A stretch of 41,522 nt of DNA, taken from Oligoflexia bacterium. Its GTDB lineage: Bacteria > Bdellovibrionota > UBA1018. Made by a program: the position numbers and the translations under genes. Below are positions 1-6,879 of the stretch, in pieces (within the stretch, counting starts at the first letter, position 1; the number at the start of each line of letters is the position of its first letter). Below the pieces are notes generated by a model that saw only the letters and a program-made list of their open reading frames with translations, was not told the DNA's origin and ran no database searches. The stretch is from NCBI GenBank assembly GCA_903935335.1, contig CAIZRG010000026.1, positions 1 to 41,522 on the forward strand, read 5' to 3'.

Positions 1-2
1 AA

Positions 3-104
3 TTCATCCGCGTGACCCGCGATACCCGCAAGTCAAAGGCGGGGAATCAGGTTCTTCTCGATCAGATCAAAGCTCTCCTCCAGGAGAAGGGGCTTGATCT
101 TTAA
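3..104 (+). CDS. Possible 3' end of a truncated gene
   Basis: The third forward frame is open from the window edge to a TAA at 102-104 and encodes about 33 residues ending in KALLQEKGLDL, with a helix-like composition that reads like a natural C-terminus. It overlaps the last ~70 bp of the convergent epimerase gene in antisense, which weakens the case because only one of the two frames needs to be real over that stretch. The product is not recognised. Confidence 0.3.
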   Translation, partial: FIRVTRDTRKSKAGNQVLLDQIKALLQEKGLDL

Positions 105-947
105 AAGTTCAGCAGTTTGGGTTGAGTTGAGGGAAAAATCCTTGAAGCTTTCTTCTTCTGAGAGTCCTTTTTCTGAAATTCGGGATTTTTTTAAGATGAG
201 GTGAGGGGAATAGCTGAATCTTTGGGCAAATTTTCTTGCAAATTCGAAATAGAAAACCTTCGTAAGTCCACCATAGTGAAGGGTTCGATTTCGAATTCCT
301 GAGTCAATCAGGAGTTGAATCACATCACAAAATCCATCCACAGGAGTATAAGAGTGAAGCTCATCTGAAGCTACCTCAATCCTTTGATTTTTCTCTAGTC
401 GAATTCTTAAATGATCTAGAAAATTCAGATTTTTCCCGTTTCCTCTTCCAAATAAGGGAGAGGAGCGAAGAATGATGTAGTTTAAGCTCTTGTTTCTAAT
501 AATGTTTTCTCCACCTAGTTTCATTCGTCCTAAGATAGATCCAGGTAGTACGGTATCATTGACGTGGTAGTTCCCTCTAGAGCCATCAAAGACATAAGAA
601 TTTGATAGGAATATAAAACGGGGTTGTAAAATCTCTGTGAAATTGGATAAAGTTGCTGGACCTGCCGAATGTAAAAGTTCAGTTGTACGAACATTTTTCT
701 CTGACCACTGAATATCATTATTTCCAGCCAAATAAATGACTACATCAGGTTGCGTTGTATATACAATGCGTTTCACCCAATTACGATTTTCTAGATTACA
801 TGGAAGAAATGTCACACCTGGAATTCGGATCGGATGAGAGTAATAAGTGGCAAAAACTTTAGAATATCCTTGGCGAAGCTTCAGGGCAAGATGTGTTCCA
901 ATAAACCCACTTCCTCCAATGATCAGTATAGATTTGATCCCTGCCAT
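33..947 (-). CDS. RmlD-like NAD(P)-dependent sugar-nucleotide reductase/epimerase (SDR)
   Basis: A 304-residue extended-SDR protein. The N-terminus has the Rossmann motif GGSGFIGTH (about residues 11-19), followed by an acidic/polar stretch, YLAGNN and then SNSYVFDGSRGNY, which matches the STDYVFDG segment of dTDP-4-dehydrorhamnose reductases (RmlD). The next family motif is normally YGRTKLxGE with the catalytic Tyr-x-x-x-Lys. Here it reads ILGRMKLGGE, so the Lys is kept and the Tyr is Leu. Later landmarks (ILRSSPLFGRG, YTPVDGFCDVI) fit the family. The role is probably surface-polysaccharide or flagellin-sugar nucleotide metabolism, inferred from the family and from the flagellin genes just upstream. 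Catalysis may be altered. No strong Shine-Dalgarno is visible before the ATG. Confidence 0.8.
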   Translation of the reverse strand: MAGIKSILIIGGSGFIGTHLALKLRQGYSKVFATYYSHPIRIPGVTFLPCNLENRNWVKRIVYTTQPDVVIYLAGNNDIQWSEKNVRTTELLHSAGPATLSNFTEILQPRFIFLSNSYVFDGSRGNYHVNDTVLPGSILGRMKLGGENIIRNKSLNYIILRSSPLFGRGNGKNLNFLDHLRIRLEKNQRIEVASDELHSYTPVDGFCDVIQLLIDSGIRNRTLHYGGLTKVFYFEFARKFAQRFSYSPHLILKKSRISEKGLSEEESFKDFSLNSTQTAELLKIKPLLLEESFDLIEKNLIPRL

Positions 948-982
948 TTTTTTAGTCTAATCCAATTGAGTTGTTCCTGGGA

Positions 983-1052
983 GGGACTTTCCCATTATTT
1001 TAGCCGATTATTTTGACCCATCGTTTTGGCTAAAGTACTTTCGGAAAGTCCC
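983..1052. repeat. Nested inverted repeats between flagellin and epimerase genes
   Basis: Perfect 10-bp outer arms GGGACTTTCC (983-992) and GGAAAGTCCC (1043-1052) enclose 7-bp inner arms TTTAGCC (999-1005) and GGCTAAA (1028-1034). The element lies 39 bp after the flagellin stop. It may end the flagellin transcript or protect its 3' end, but no U-run follows it on the minus strand, so it is not a classical intrinsic terminator. Confidence 0.6.
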
Positions 1053-1091
1053 TATTTTGTGTCCAAGATCTCACTCATACAGTTCTCTTTT

Positions 1092-1928
1092 TTAGCTGCC
1101 TAGGAGCTTTAGAGCATGCGCATTGGTATTATTGGCCTGAGCTAAGACAGAAATTCCAGATTGCAACAAGATATTGTGTTTTGTCATTTCTGAAACTTCT
1201 TCTGCAATATCTGCATCCCGAATACGGCTGTTGGCTGCAGATAAGTTTTCATCAGCAATAGACAAGTTGCCAATAGTTGACCCAAGACGATTTTGCATAG
1301 CCCCTAAATCAGCTCGGATACTGTTCACCCTTACGAGAGCATCATCAATCACTGACAAGGATAACTGTGAGCCTTGTTTGGTTGCAACGGATTCCCCTCC
1401 TAATTTGAGAGCGTCTAGAGAAGCATCGGACCTCTCTCCATTATAGATCACTCGATCCAAAATAGGGTTGTTATGGGTCCCTACTTGGATTTCGAAGATC
1501 CCAGCTCTTCCATTGAGTAAAGGAGTTCCATTAAAGGATGTAACATTGGCAATTCGATCAATTTCCTGCTTGAGAGACTGAAACTCCCGGTCAGCAAATT
1601 GACGTTCTGTGTCACCAATGGTATCCGAGGCCGATTGGATCGCAAGTTCTCTCAGTCGGATGAGCATATTAGAAAGCTCATTAAGACCTCCTTCCGATAC
1701 TTGGATCAGAGACACACCATCTTGAGCATTTCGTTTTGATTGTCTCATGCCCCTGATCTGAGCTCGGAGATTTTCGGAGATTGCGAGTCCTGCTGCGTCA
1801 TCACCAGCATGGTTAATTCGACTCCCACTGGCTAAACGCTCCAAGGATTTATCCAAATTCATCCTAGTAATTGCCATTTGTCTCTGCGCATTGAGTGCAG
1901 TGACATTAGTCGCGATTCTAAGTCCCAT
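1092..1928 (-). CDS. fliC: Flagellin 1
   Basis: A 278-residue flagellin, the filament subunit exported by the flagellar type III system. The N-terminal D0/D1 region (MGLRIATNVTALNAQR, then LERLASGSRINHAGDDAAGLAISE) and the C-terminal D1/D0 region (RIRDADIAEEVSEMTKHNILLQSG, ending LKLLGS) are both complete. The surface D2/D3 domain is almost absent, giving a short flagellin of the size usual in Bdellovibrio-like bacteria. It lies downstream of and parallel to flagellin 2, with a 379-bp structured spacer. The ATG at 1926-1928 has only a weak GGAAG at normal distance; the strong GGAGGG is placed for a four-codon ORF just upstream. Confidence 0.97.
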   Translation of the reverse strand: MGLRIATNVTALNAQRQMAITRMNLDKSLERLASGSRINHAGDDAAGLAISENLRAQIRGMRQSKRNAQDGVSLIQVSEGGLNELSNMLIRLRELAIQSASDTIGDTERQFADREFQSLKQEIDRIANVTSFNGTPLLNGRAGIFEIQVGTHNNPILDRVIYNGERSDASLDALKLGGESVATKQGSQLSLSVIDDALVRVNSIRADLGAMQNRLGSTIGNLSIADENLSAANSRIRDADIAEEVSEMTKHNILLQSGISVLAQANNTNAHALKLLGS

Positions 1929-1930
1929 TT

Positions 1931-1945
1931 TTAGCTTCCGTTCAT
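1931..1945 (-). CDS. Four-codon leader ORF upstream of flagellin 1
   Basis: ATG-AAC-GGA-AGC-TAA (MNGS) ends two bases before the flagellin ATG. The only strong Shine-Dalgarno in the leader (GGAGGG, plus-strand 1953-1958) is seven bases from this ATG and 24 from the flagellin ATG. The two starts are out of frame. The arrangement would suit translational coupling or re-initiation. It could also be chance, with the flagellin using the weak GGAAG that lies inside the mini-ORF. Confidence 0.45.
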   Translation of the reverse strand: MNGS

Positions 1946-1966
1946 TTTTCTACCCTCCTTGATAGC

Positions 1967-1988
1967 CCGCCACGATCCTTCGTGACGG
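1967..1988 (-). promoter_or_regulatory. Stable hairpin in the flagellin 1 leader
   Basis: On the minus-strand RNA, CCGUCACGA pairs with UCGUGGCGG (nine pairs, one G-U) around an AGGA loop, starting nine bases upstream of the GGAGGG ribosome site. The loop sequence is purine-rich. It may stabilise the 5' end or control ribosome access; the function is inferred. Confidence 0.5.
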
Positions 1989-2086
1989 CAAGCATCCTTG
2001 CTCAGTTGGTTATGCTCTATTGAATTAGGATTGACCTAGTTCAATAGAACGATGTTTAAGTGGAACTGTTCCACTGTTTTTCCCTA

Positions 2087-2113
2087 AAATCGGATTCAGG
2101 GATACAAGATCCA
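2087..2113 (-). promoter_or_regulatory. Weak sigma-28-like promoter candidate for flagellin 1
   Basis: On the minus strand TCCGATTT (plus 2087-2094) closely matches the FliA -10 (GCCGATAA) and resembles the flagellin 2 -10 (TCCGATCT). The segment 11 bp upstream, TGGATCTT, is a poor -35 (consensus TAAAGTTT). Only the -10 supports the call. Confidence 0.3.
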
Positions 2114-2160
2114 TGTAGTCCGAAGTGAGGTCCTTCCAAATCTTTGTGTTTCCTCAGGTT

Positions 2161-2250
2161 GGACTCACAGGGATTAAACCATCATGGCGTAAAGTTCTGT
2201 GAGCCCTACCTGATCCAGGAAACAAGCTCAGGCGGTTAGCCTTGGCTACG
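2161..2250. other. Structured intergenic element between the flagellin genes
   Basis: Arms GGACTCACAG (2161-2170) and CTGTGAGCCC (2197-2206) pair over ten positions on the minus-strand RNA, with one G-U, and enclose a 26-nt loop containing AAACCATCATGGC. That 13-mer recurs at 3223-3235 in the flagellin 2 leader. Further pairing segments follow: CCTGA 2209-2213 with TCAGG 2228-2232, and TAGCC with GGCTA around 2237-2248. Read on the plus strand, the order CACAGGG, AAACC, GG-CG-AAAG and AGGCGGTTAGCC recalls c-di-GMP-I (GEMM) riboswitches, but the GNRA-capped stem and the exact core are missing. It is a structured RNA or DNA element of unknown class. Nothing else clear is seen in the 1929-2307 spacer except the leader features listed separately and a palindrome GTGGAACTGTTCCAC at 2060-2074. 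Confidence 0.45.
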
Positions 2251-2307
2251 TTAAAATTTTGATTCAATAATAGATATTCATTAACTTTTCATATCTCCTT
2301 TTCTCAA

Positions 2308-3153
2308 TCAACTTCCTTGATTTAATAATCCTAAAGCAGTCTTGATTGAGGTATTTGCTTGACTTAAAACAGAAACTCCTGATTGCATTAAGATGTTGTT
2401 TTTTGTGAGTTCAGTCATTTCTTCTGCCATGTCCATATCTTTAATTCTACTGCTGGCAGCCATTAGATTTTCTTTGTTAGTCATGATGGTGTTAATTGCT
2501 GATTGAATTCTATTTTGCATGGCTCCAAATTGAGCTCGAACAGCAGTTACTGATGCAATCGCAGAATCTACAGAAGAGAGAGAGTTTTGGGCACTGAGCT
2601 TATCTTCTACGCTGGCGAGATTAACGCCTAATGCAACGGTATTGACGTCAGCAGCGCTGAGGTCAAAAAGACGGATACGATCAGTGTTTGGGTTGTTTCT
2701 CGTGCCAACTTGAATATCAAAAGCATTTGTAGTTCCATTGAGCAAGGGCATGTGATTATATTCTGTGCTATCTGCAATACGATTAATTTCTGCAAGCATT
2801 TGCTGAAATTCAATATTCAAAAATTTTCGTTCTTCTTGGCCTAGAGTATCTGAGGCAGCTTGAACACCTAGTTCCCTCATTCTGACTAGGATATTTGAGA
2901 TTTCTGATAGGCTTCCTTCAGCAATTTGAATCACTGAAATGCCATCTTGAGCATTTCTTTCAGCTTGAGAAAGTCCTCGAGTTTCTGCTTTTAAAATTTC
3001 AGACACAGCAAGACCAGCAGCATCGTCCCCAGCGTGGTTGATTCTGAGTCCTGTACTGAGTCTTTCTAGAGTACGATCGAGGTTGCTACGGGTTGTGCGT
3101 AGATTTCGCTGAGCAATCAGCGCAGGCACATTAGTATGAATCCGTAAACCCAT
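2308..3153 (-). CDS. fliC: Flagellin 2
   Basis: A 281-residue flagellin. The N-terminal D0/D1 region (MGLRIHTNVPALIAQRNL, LERLSTGLRINHAGDDAAGLAVSE) and the C-terminal region (RIKDMDMAEEMTELTKNNILMQSG, then ALGLLNQGS) are intact, with a short middle. It is a paralogue of flagellin 1 with clear sequence drift (for example SEILKAETRG against SENLRAQIRG), consistent with a multi-flagellin filament. The start has an ideal GGAGGA seven to eight bases upstream. Transcription is probably driven by FliA from the promoter at 3261-3287, giving a leader of about 100 nt. The gene is independent of the upstream 98-residue gene. Confidence 0.97.
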   Translation of the reverse strand: MGLRIHTNVPALIAQRNLRTTRSNLDRTLERLSTGLRINHAGDDAAGLAVSEILKAETRGLSQAERNAQDGISVIQIAEGSLSEISNILVRMRELGVQAASDTLGQEERKFLNIEFQQMLAEINRIADSTEYNHMPLLNGTTNAFDIQVGTRNNPNTDRIRLFDLSAADVNTVALGVNLASVEDKLSAQNSLSSVDSAIASVTAVRAQFGAMQNRIQSAINTIMTNKENLMAASSRIKDMDMAEEMTELTKNNILMQSGVSVLSQANTSIKTALGLLNQGS

Positions 3154-3221
3154 TGCCTTCCTCCATGAAGGTATCTTTAGTCAGTCCATTGACTAAATAG
3201 GATTCGTAAGAATTTTAGGTT

Positions 3222-3238
3222 CAAACCATCATGGCTTG
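3222..3238. repeat. Second copy of the flagellin-leader 13-mer
   Basis: AAACCATCATGGC at 3223-3235 is identical to 2176-2188. Here it sits inside a six-pair stem on the minus-strand RNA, CAAGCC-AUGAU-GGUUUG (one G-U), within the first ~30 nt of the predicted flagellin 2 transcript. Only these two copies were noticed, both next to flagellin genes. Confidence 0.55.
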
Positions 3239-3260
3239 ATGATTCCTACGTCCAAAGTTT

Positions 3261-3287
3261 AGATCGGAGTTTCTGGAAAACACTTTA
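3261..3287 (-). promoter_or_regulatory. Sigma-28 (FliA) promoter for flagellin 2
   Basis: The minus strand reads TAAAGTGT, 11 bp, TCCGATCT. The FliA consensus is TAAAGTTT-N11-GCCGATAA, so the spacing is exact, 7 of 8 bases match in the -35 and 5 of 8 in the -10, including the CCGAT core. It lies about 110 bp upstream of the flagellin start and just after the stop of the preceding gene. Confidence 0.8.
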
Positions 3288-3301
3288 AGTATTTTATTAG
3301 A

Positions 3302-3598
3302 TTAAGCCGCGTCCTCAAAAGCTGACTCGTTATGCCATATCTCATACAGTGTTTCCCCATTTTCCGTTCTGATCCATTTTGTTGCATGGTCTGGAGGGTC
3401 TTGCCCTAGACAACGTTGGGCAAAAGCATGAATCGTCATAACTTCTTTACCTAGAATGACTTTGAATTCTCCATTAGGCTGCTTGTTGATTTTACAGGTT
3501 TTGCTAGGGTCACTCACATAGAACAATGTTTGTCCGTCTTTGAGTGTGCCTTCATGAATAAAATGGGATAAATCAAATTTATTTTTTCTCTTAGTCAC
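3302..3598 (-). CDS. RAMA-like (DUF4357-type) small protein
   Basis: A 98-residue protein starting at GTG with an ideal AGGAGG seven bases upstream. The pattern (EGTLKDGQTLFYV, a short beta hairpin with GEFKVILGK, then IHAFAQRCLGQ and a Trp-rich end ATKWIRTENG) resembles the RAMA/DUF4357 fold found attached to DNA methylases or standing alone and thought to bind modified or bare DNA. The match is by pattern only. No methylase or nuclease is next to it. It lies immediately upstream of the flagellin 2 promoter; a regulatory link to flagellin is not shown. Confidence 0.6.
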   Translation of the reverse strand: MTKRKNKFDLSHFIHEGTLKDGQTLFYVSDPSKTCKINKQPNGEFKVILGKEVMTIHAFAQRCLGQDPPDHATKWIRTENGETLYEIWHNESAFEDAA

Positions 3599-3783
3599 CG
3601 GATTTCCTCCTAAAGAACTATCGGAAAAACCGGGTGGGCTATTAATGCCTATCCTAATCTTGCTTTAAAGAAAGCTATGCGAGTTTATTTTTTTAAGTAA
3701 AATCAAACAGATATCTTTAAAATAAAAATAGTAATAAAATATTGAATAATTAAAATTTATAATATATAAGTGTCTTATTTCGA

Positions 3784-3805
3784 AACTATCAACTCATTGA
3801 TAGTT
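3784..3805. promoter_or_regulatory. Perfect 9-bp inverted repeat upstream of an exported protein gene
   Basis: AACTATCAA-CTCA-TTGATAGTT lies 20 bp before the ATG of the next gene, in very AT-rich DNA. It could be an operator or a leader hairpin. No ribosome site stronger than AGG is visible between it and the ATG. Confidence 0.45.
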
Positions 3806-3825
3806 AGGTAAGATAATTAATTTTT

Positions 3826-4845
3826 ATGAAATTATATTTATTTTTTTTAACAGCATTATTCTCTTTTCATGCCAACGCATCAGTCGATGATACCATTGAA
3901 TTTTTAAGAAAAAGCATTCACCCGAATTATCGACTTCAAGACAAAGATATAAAATTTGCAAAAAGTAGCATTGAGAAAGGACTAGAGCTAATTCCTGTTA
4001 TCATTTCCAATGAGTACAATAAAGATAAAAAATCAGATATATTGAAGCTCAAAGACGTTCTTTCTTTTTGCTGGGGATTATTTCATCTAACCACAGAAAA
4101 AGGTTTTGGGTTTGATCAAGGAATGCTAGTCGTAGAAGATCGAGATGGATTGATATTTGATTTTTTGTCCCACTCAGGGTGGTCCTATCAGAGAATCTCT
4201 AGTCATTACGAATTCTTAAATAAAAAATTAAAATCTAATCAATACGGAATAGATTTTTTAGGCAACATGACAGAAGATGGAGATTGGATAGTTGAAAAAA
4301 GTAAAAATAAATATTCCCATTTTCTAAATATGGGCCTCAGTCCTCTTCCTTTGCTGCCGGCCAAGAAATCTCATATATTATTCGGGCAGCTCTCCAAGGG
4401 TTCAATGCTAGAACTTAAAAGCTCATATACTTTCATCCGGTTTGAAGATTATGGATTGTCAACTGTGAATAATTTGTTTGAGCACATGAAAGATTATATT
4501 TCAATTCATACGAACACTTTATATCAAGATCGTGTTGTAACTGGGTACCGGGTTAATTCTGAGCGGGTCTCTGCTGAGTTAGTAGATCTTTATATAAAAC
4601 TACTTCAAAAAAACAAACACTTATTAGAAAGTCCTATATCTATAAATGAAGAAAAACAAAAGTGTTTCGATCTGGGAATTAGATATATTTATTCAAAAAC
4701 AGTCAGTTTGAGTTCAATTCTTTCAGTGTCTGAGTCAAGTCATGATTTGATAGAAAGAATATTTCTATATTTTAAATATTTAGATGAACTTGAGGCAAGA
4801 ACAGGGTGGGAAGCTGTTTTATCGTATGAAGATCTGATTTTATAA
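3826..4845 (+). CDS. Exported protein of unknown function
   Basis: 339 residues. A clear Sec signal peptide (MKLYLFFLTALFSFHANA) is probably cleaved after ANA. The mature protein is mixed alpha/beta with no repeats or further membrane segment. Local features include DFLSHSGWSYQR, LPLLPAKKSHILFGQL and SYTFIRFEDYG, and the last third is helical. No family was recognised. The gene is markedly AT-rich compared with the core genes, and it begins an island of exported proteins and transposase remnants, which suggests horizontal acquisition. The role could be periplasmic or secreted; the sequence does not decide. Confidence 0.7.
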   Translation: MKLYLFFLTALFSFHANASVDDTIEFLRKSIHPNYRLQDKDIKFAKSSIEKGLELIPVIISNEYNKDKKSDILKLKDVLSFCWGLFHLTTEKGFGFDQGMLVVEDRDGLIFDFLSHSGWSYQRISSHYEFLNKKLKSNQYGIDFLGNMTEDGDWIVEKSKNKYSHFLNMGLSPLPLLPAKKSHILFGQLSKGSMLELKSSYTFIRFEDYGLSTVNNLFEHMKDYISIHTNTLYQDRVVTGYRVNSERVSAELVDLYIKLLQKNKHLLESPISINEEKQKCFDLGIRYIYSKTVSLSSILSVSESSHDLIERIFLYFKYLDELEARTGWEAVLSYEDLIL

Positions 4846-4866
4846 TTCAATACCATCAGTTGGTTG

Positions 4867-4918
4867 ATCAATATAACTGTGAGGCCATAGGTCAACGTAG
4901 GACATGCTCTCTGAGTAT
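4867..4918. repeat. 52-bp inverted repeat, copy A
   Basis: Matches the reverse complement of 9591-9642 with a handful of mismatches. Read on the minus strand, both copies encode related peptides (copy A YSESMSYVDLWPHSYID, copy B YSETIPYVDLWPHSHID) with one synonymous Leu change, so the repeat derives from a coding sequence, probably of a mobile element. The rest of the spacer, 4919-5168, has no convincing gene. It holds short broken reading frames and resembles decayed insertion sequence. Confidence 0.6.
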
Positions 4919-5168
4919 CTAAGAACGAATTGGAAGATTACAGCTGTTAGGGGTATCCAATCGTCAAAAAGGGATCTTTCCAAATACAACAAACTTCAAC
5001 CCAAGAAGAACTCGGCTATGCCAGAACTTTTTAAGAATATTACTCGTCAGGAGAGGAAATTTGATCTTAGTTTTTAGGAAGTTGGATAACTTCAAGACCT
5101 TTTGAACAATCTAATTCCTAGATTTATTACGCTTGACAAAATAGTTTCGGCTATGTATTTTTTCAAAA

Positions 5169-5879
5169 ATGAACCACCAGAAATTTCAAAACAATAAAAT
5201 GTTAAAATTTAAATTGAGTTTTTTTTTTAATTTTTTACTTTTTCTATGTGTGAGCCTAAATTGTGTCTGCGTTTTTGGAGAGGTGAGGTTTAGATCTTCT
5301 TCAGATAGCCCGGAAATCAGAGTTGAAATAGTCACAGATTCGCTCTACATGAGATCTATTAATGAAAGTGATTTTGAAATGTACAACGAGCTCATGGGAA
5401 ATTCTATTACCATGGAAAAATATGCTACCGGAGTTCGAAAATCCGATGTTATTAAATTTAGAGTCAATCAGTTTGACCGTTTTTGGAAACAAGGTAATCC
5501 GTTCAGTGGTTTTGCTGTTTTTCTAAGAGAAAAAGACCTAAAAGACGAAGGAATTTTTGTTGGACATATTGCACTTGATGAGGGTGATGATATTCCTGAG
5601 GAAGCAGAACTTGCTTATATCCTGGATCATCGATTTTGGAGAAAAAGATTGGGTACCGAAATGGCTAAAGCTATAATGCATGAGTATGTTCCTGAACTTG
5701 TAAAAAGGAATTACAAATTGAGAGATTCAACTGTCTTTAAAAGAGTCGTAGCAACAGCTCGGCCAGACAATCCAGGATCAGTTAAAATATTAGAAAATCT
5801 TGGGTTTGAACTCGTTAAAGAATTTGAAAAATTTGGCAAATTAAGAAAGCTTTATTCTAAATCTGTAGATCAAGATTAA
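5169..5879 (+). CDS. Exported GNAT-family N-acetyltransferase (RimJ/RimL type)
   Basis: 236 residues. After a basic N-terminus a hydrophobic stretch (LSFFFNFLLFLCVSLNCVC, about residues 15-33) looks like a signal peptide. The remainder is an Acetyltransf_3 domain: LYMRSINESDFEMYNELM, then FVGHIALDEG, AELAYILDHRFWRKRLGTEM (acetyl-CoA loop region, with RKRLGT in place of Q/RxxGxG/A), and ATARPDNPGSVKILENLGFE near the end. RimJ/L-type enzymes normally acetylate protein N-termini or antibiotics in the cytoplasm with acetyl-CoA, so a signal peptide is odd. It could be a membrane anchor, a secreted effector, or an artefact of choosing the first ATG. A second ATG at 5199 keeps the hydrophobic segment. 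No Shine-Dalgarno is evident. AT-rich island gene. Confidence 0.75.
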   Translation: MNHQKFQNNKMLKFKLSFFFNFLLFLCVSLNCVCVFGEVRFRSSSDSPEIRVEIVTDSLYMRSINESDFEMYNELMGNSITMEKYATGVRKSDVIKFRVNQFDRFWKQGNPFSGFAVFLREKDLKDEGIFVGHIALDEGDDIPEEAELAYILDHRFWRKRLGTEMAKAIMHEYVPELVKRNYKLRDSTVFKRVVATARPDNPGSVKILENLGFELVKEFEKFGKLRKLYSKSVDQD

Positions 5880-5895
5880 ATTGTTAGACAATATT

Positions 5896-6126
5896 CTAAA
5901 ACCACCAAGAAGTAAGTAAGACATTCGAGTCCATGATCTCATGAGTCTGAGACTGGATGGACTTGATATGAGTCTGCATCTGTTTCAGGACAAAACGATG
6001 GTGGTCACTTATTTTGTCATCCAAAGATAGCGCGAAGTTATTCGTATTTGCTTTTAGTTTTCCTCTAGCAAGACGGATGACGTCATCCGGCGCAATTGAC
6101 CCTTTTTCTATTATGATTTGGATCAT
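5896..6126 (-). pseudogene. IS110-family transposase fragment
   Basis: 76 residues open. The part LARGKLKANTNNFALSLDDK followed by HHRFVLKQMQTHIKSI matches the central helical segment of IS110/IS116/IS902 transposases (typically LAKGRLRKK...L..AL.GR...HHRFLL...L..I). The N-terminal DEDD catalytic domain and the C-terminal Tnp_20 domain are both absent, so this is a dead internal fragment. It supports decay of mobile elements in the island. Confidence 0.6.
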
Positions 6127-6304
6127 TGCATGTGCTGAAATGAATTCAATACCTACATAATATCCATATAAGAATAGTTATAAGGAAGAACAGGCGAGGG
6201 CATGTCATGAAACACTATCAGTCCTAACGAACCTTGGTCATCTTACTATTCGTTCAATAACGAAACATTCGGGGGTTCGATTTACAGCTATCAGAGTCAA
6301 GTTA

Positions 6305-6586
6305 TCATCGGGGATAGCTTTTCAGCCGCCATGAAGAGTTATGAGAAATAGTGGGCTGATTTCTTTTTTTATCAAACTGCAGAAGTGACGGATATTTTAG
6401 AGCAAACATCCATAGTGCTGACATCAGGACACTGGGTGATTTGATTTTGATATTCTCATTATCCACTTTAGGGTCTCGGGCATGCTGAATAAAATAATAG
6501 CAAAGTGATTTATATAATCCAGGTACTGACAGTTGGCTACGAAACTTAATTTCCTGCATATTCTCCCAATCCTCAAAAACGCTCAT
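6305..6586 (-). pseudogene. N-terminal fragment of a DDE transposase
   Basis: 93 residues. SPSVLMSALWMFALKYPSLLQFDKK strongly resembles the N-terminal helix of a DDE transposase group whose members read LMSxxAxFxLKxPSLLxFD and precede a conserved catalytic domain. Here the frame ends soon after. No DDE residues are present. The exact IS family was not identified. From 6127 to 6304 and from 6587 to 6879 no gene is seen; a short minus-strand frame ending EAKNRKETALILTWQKWGLAPN at 6728 may be another remnant. Confidence 0.45.
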
Positions 6587-6837
6587 TCTGAGAGATAGAT
6601 TTTTTTACCTGACTTATCAAGTCAAATTTAAAAGATTACAAAAGGATACGCCTATTAATTCTTATTGATTCGATACAGAATCTTTTGGGAGAAAAAGTAC
6701 ACTTTCTGAACGCTTCGGCCTGCTAGGCTAGTTAGGTGCCAAGCCCCATTTTTGCCACGTCAATATTAAAGCGGTTTCCTTACGGTTTTTGGCCTCATCG
6801 CTCCCCCTATCCAGAGTCTCAGAATAAAATACCTTCC

Positions 6838-6865
6838 TTGATATGATATGATATAATATTATTAT
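6838..6865 (+). promoter_or_regulatory. Candidate sigma-70 promoter for the cytochrome-like gene
   Basis: TTGATA, 16 bp, TATTAT lies 14 bp before the first ATG (6880) and about 107 bp before an alternative TTG start (6973). It overlaps a short GATAT/ATT microsatellite, so the match may be partly compositional. Confidence 0.35.
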
Positions 6866-6879
6866 TACACTTAAATTAT

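Noticed and set aside
1003..1010. GCCGATTA on the plus strand, a near-perfect FliA -10
   Set aside because: The segment 11 bp upstream (GGACTTTC) is not a -35 and no plus-strand gene follows. It is part of the nested inverted repeat.
2290..2308. Second mini-ORF (MKS, then MNIYY) after the flagellin 2 stop
   Set aside because: The AAGGAG there is only two bases from the ATG and the frames are tiny; not enough support.
6260..6290. GGGGGTTCGATTT resembling a tRNA T-arm
   Set aside because: No acceptor, D-arm or anticodon stem can be drawn around it.
6838..6870. GATAT/ATT microsatellite as a phase-variation tract
   Set aside because: Only a few imperfect units, and it lies where a promoter is expected; no evidence of length change.
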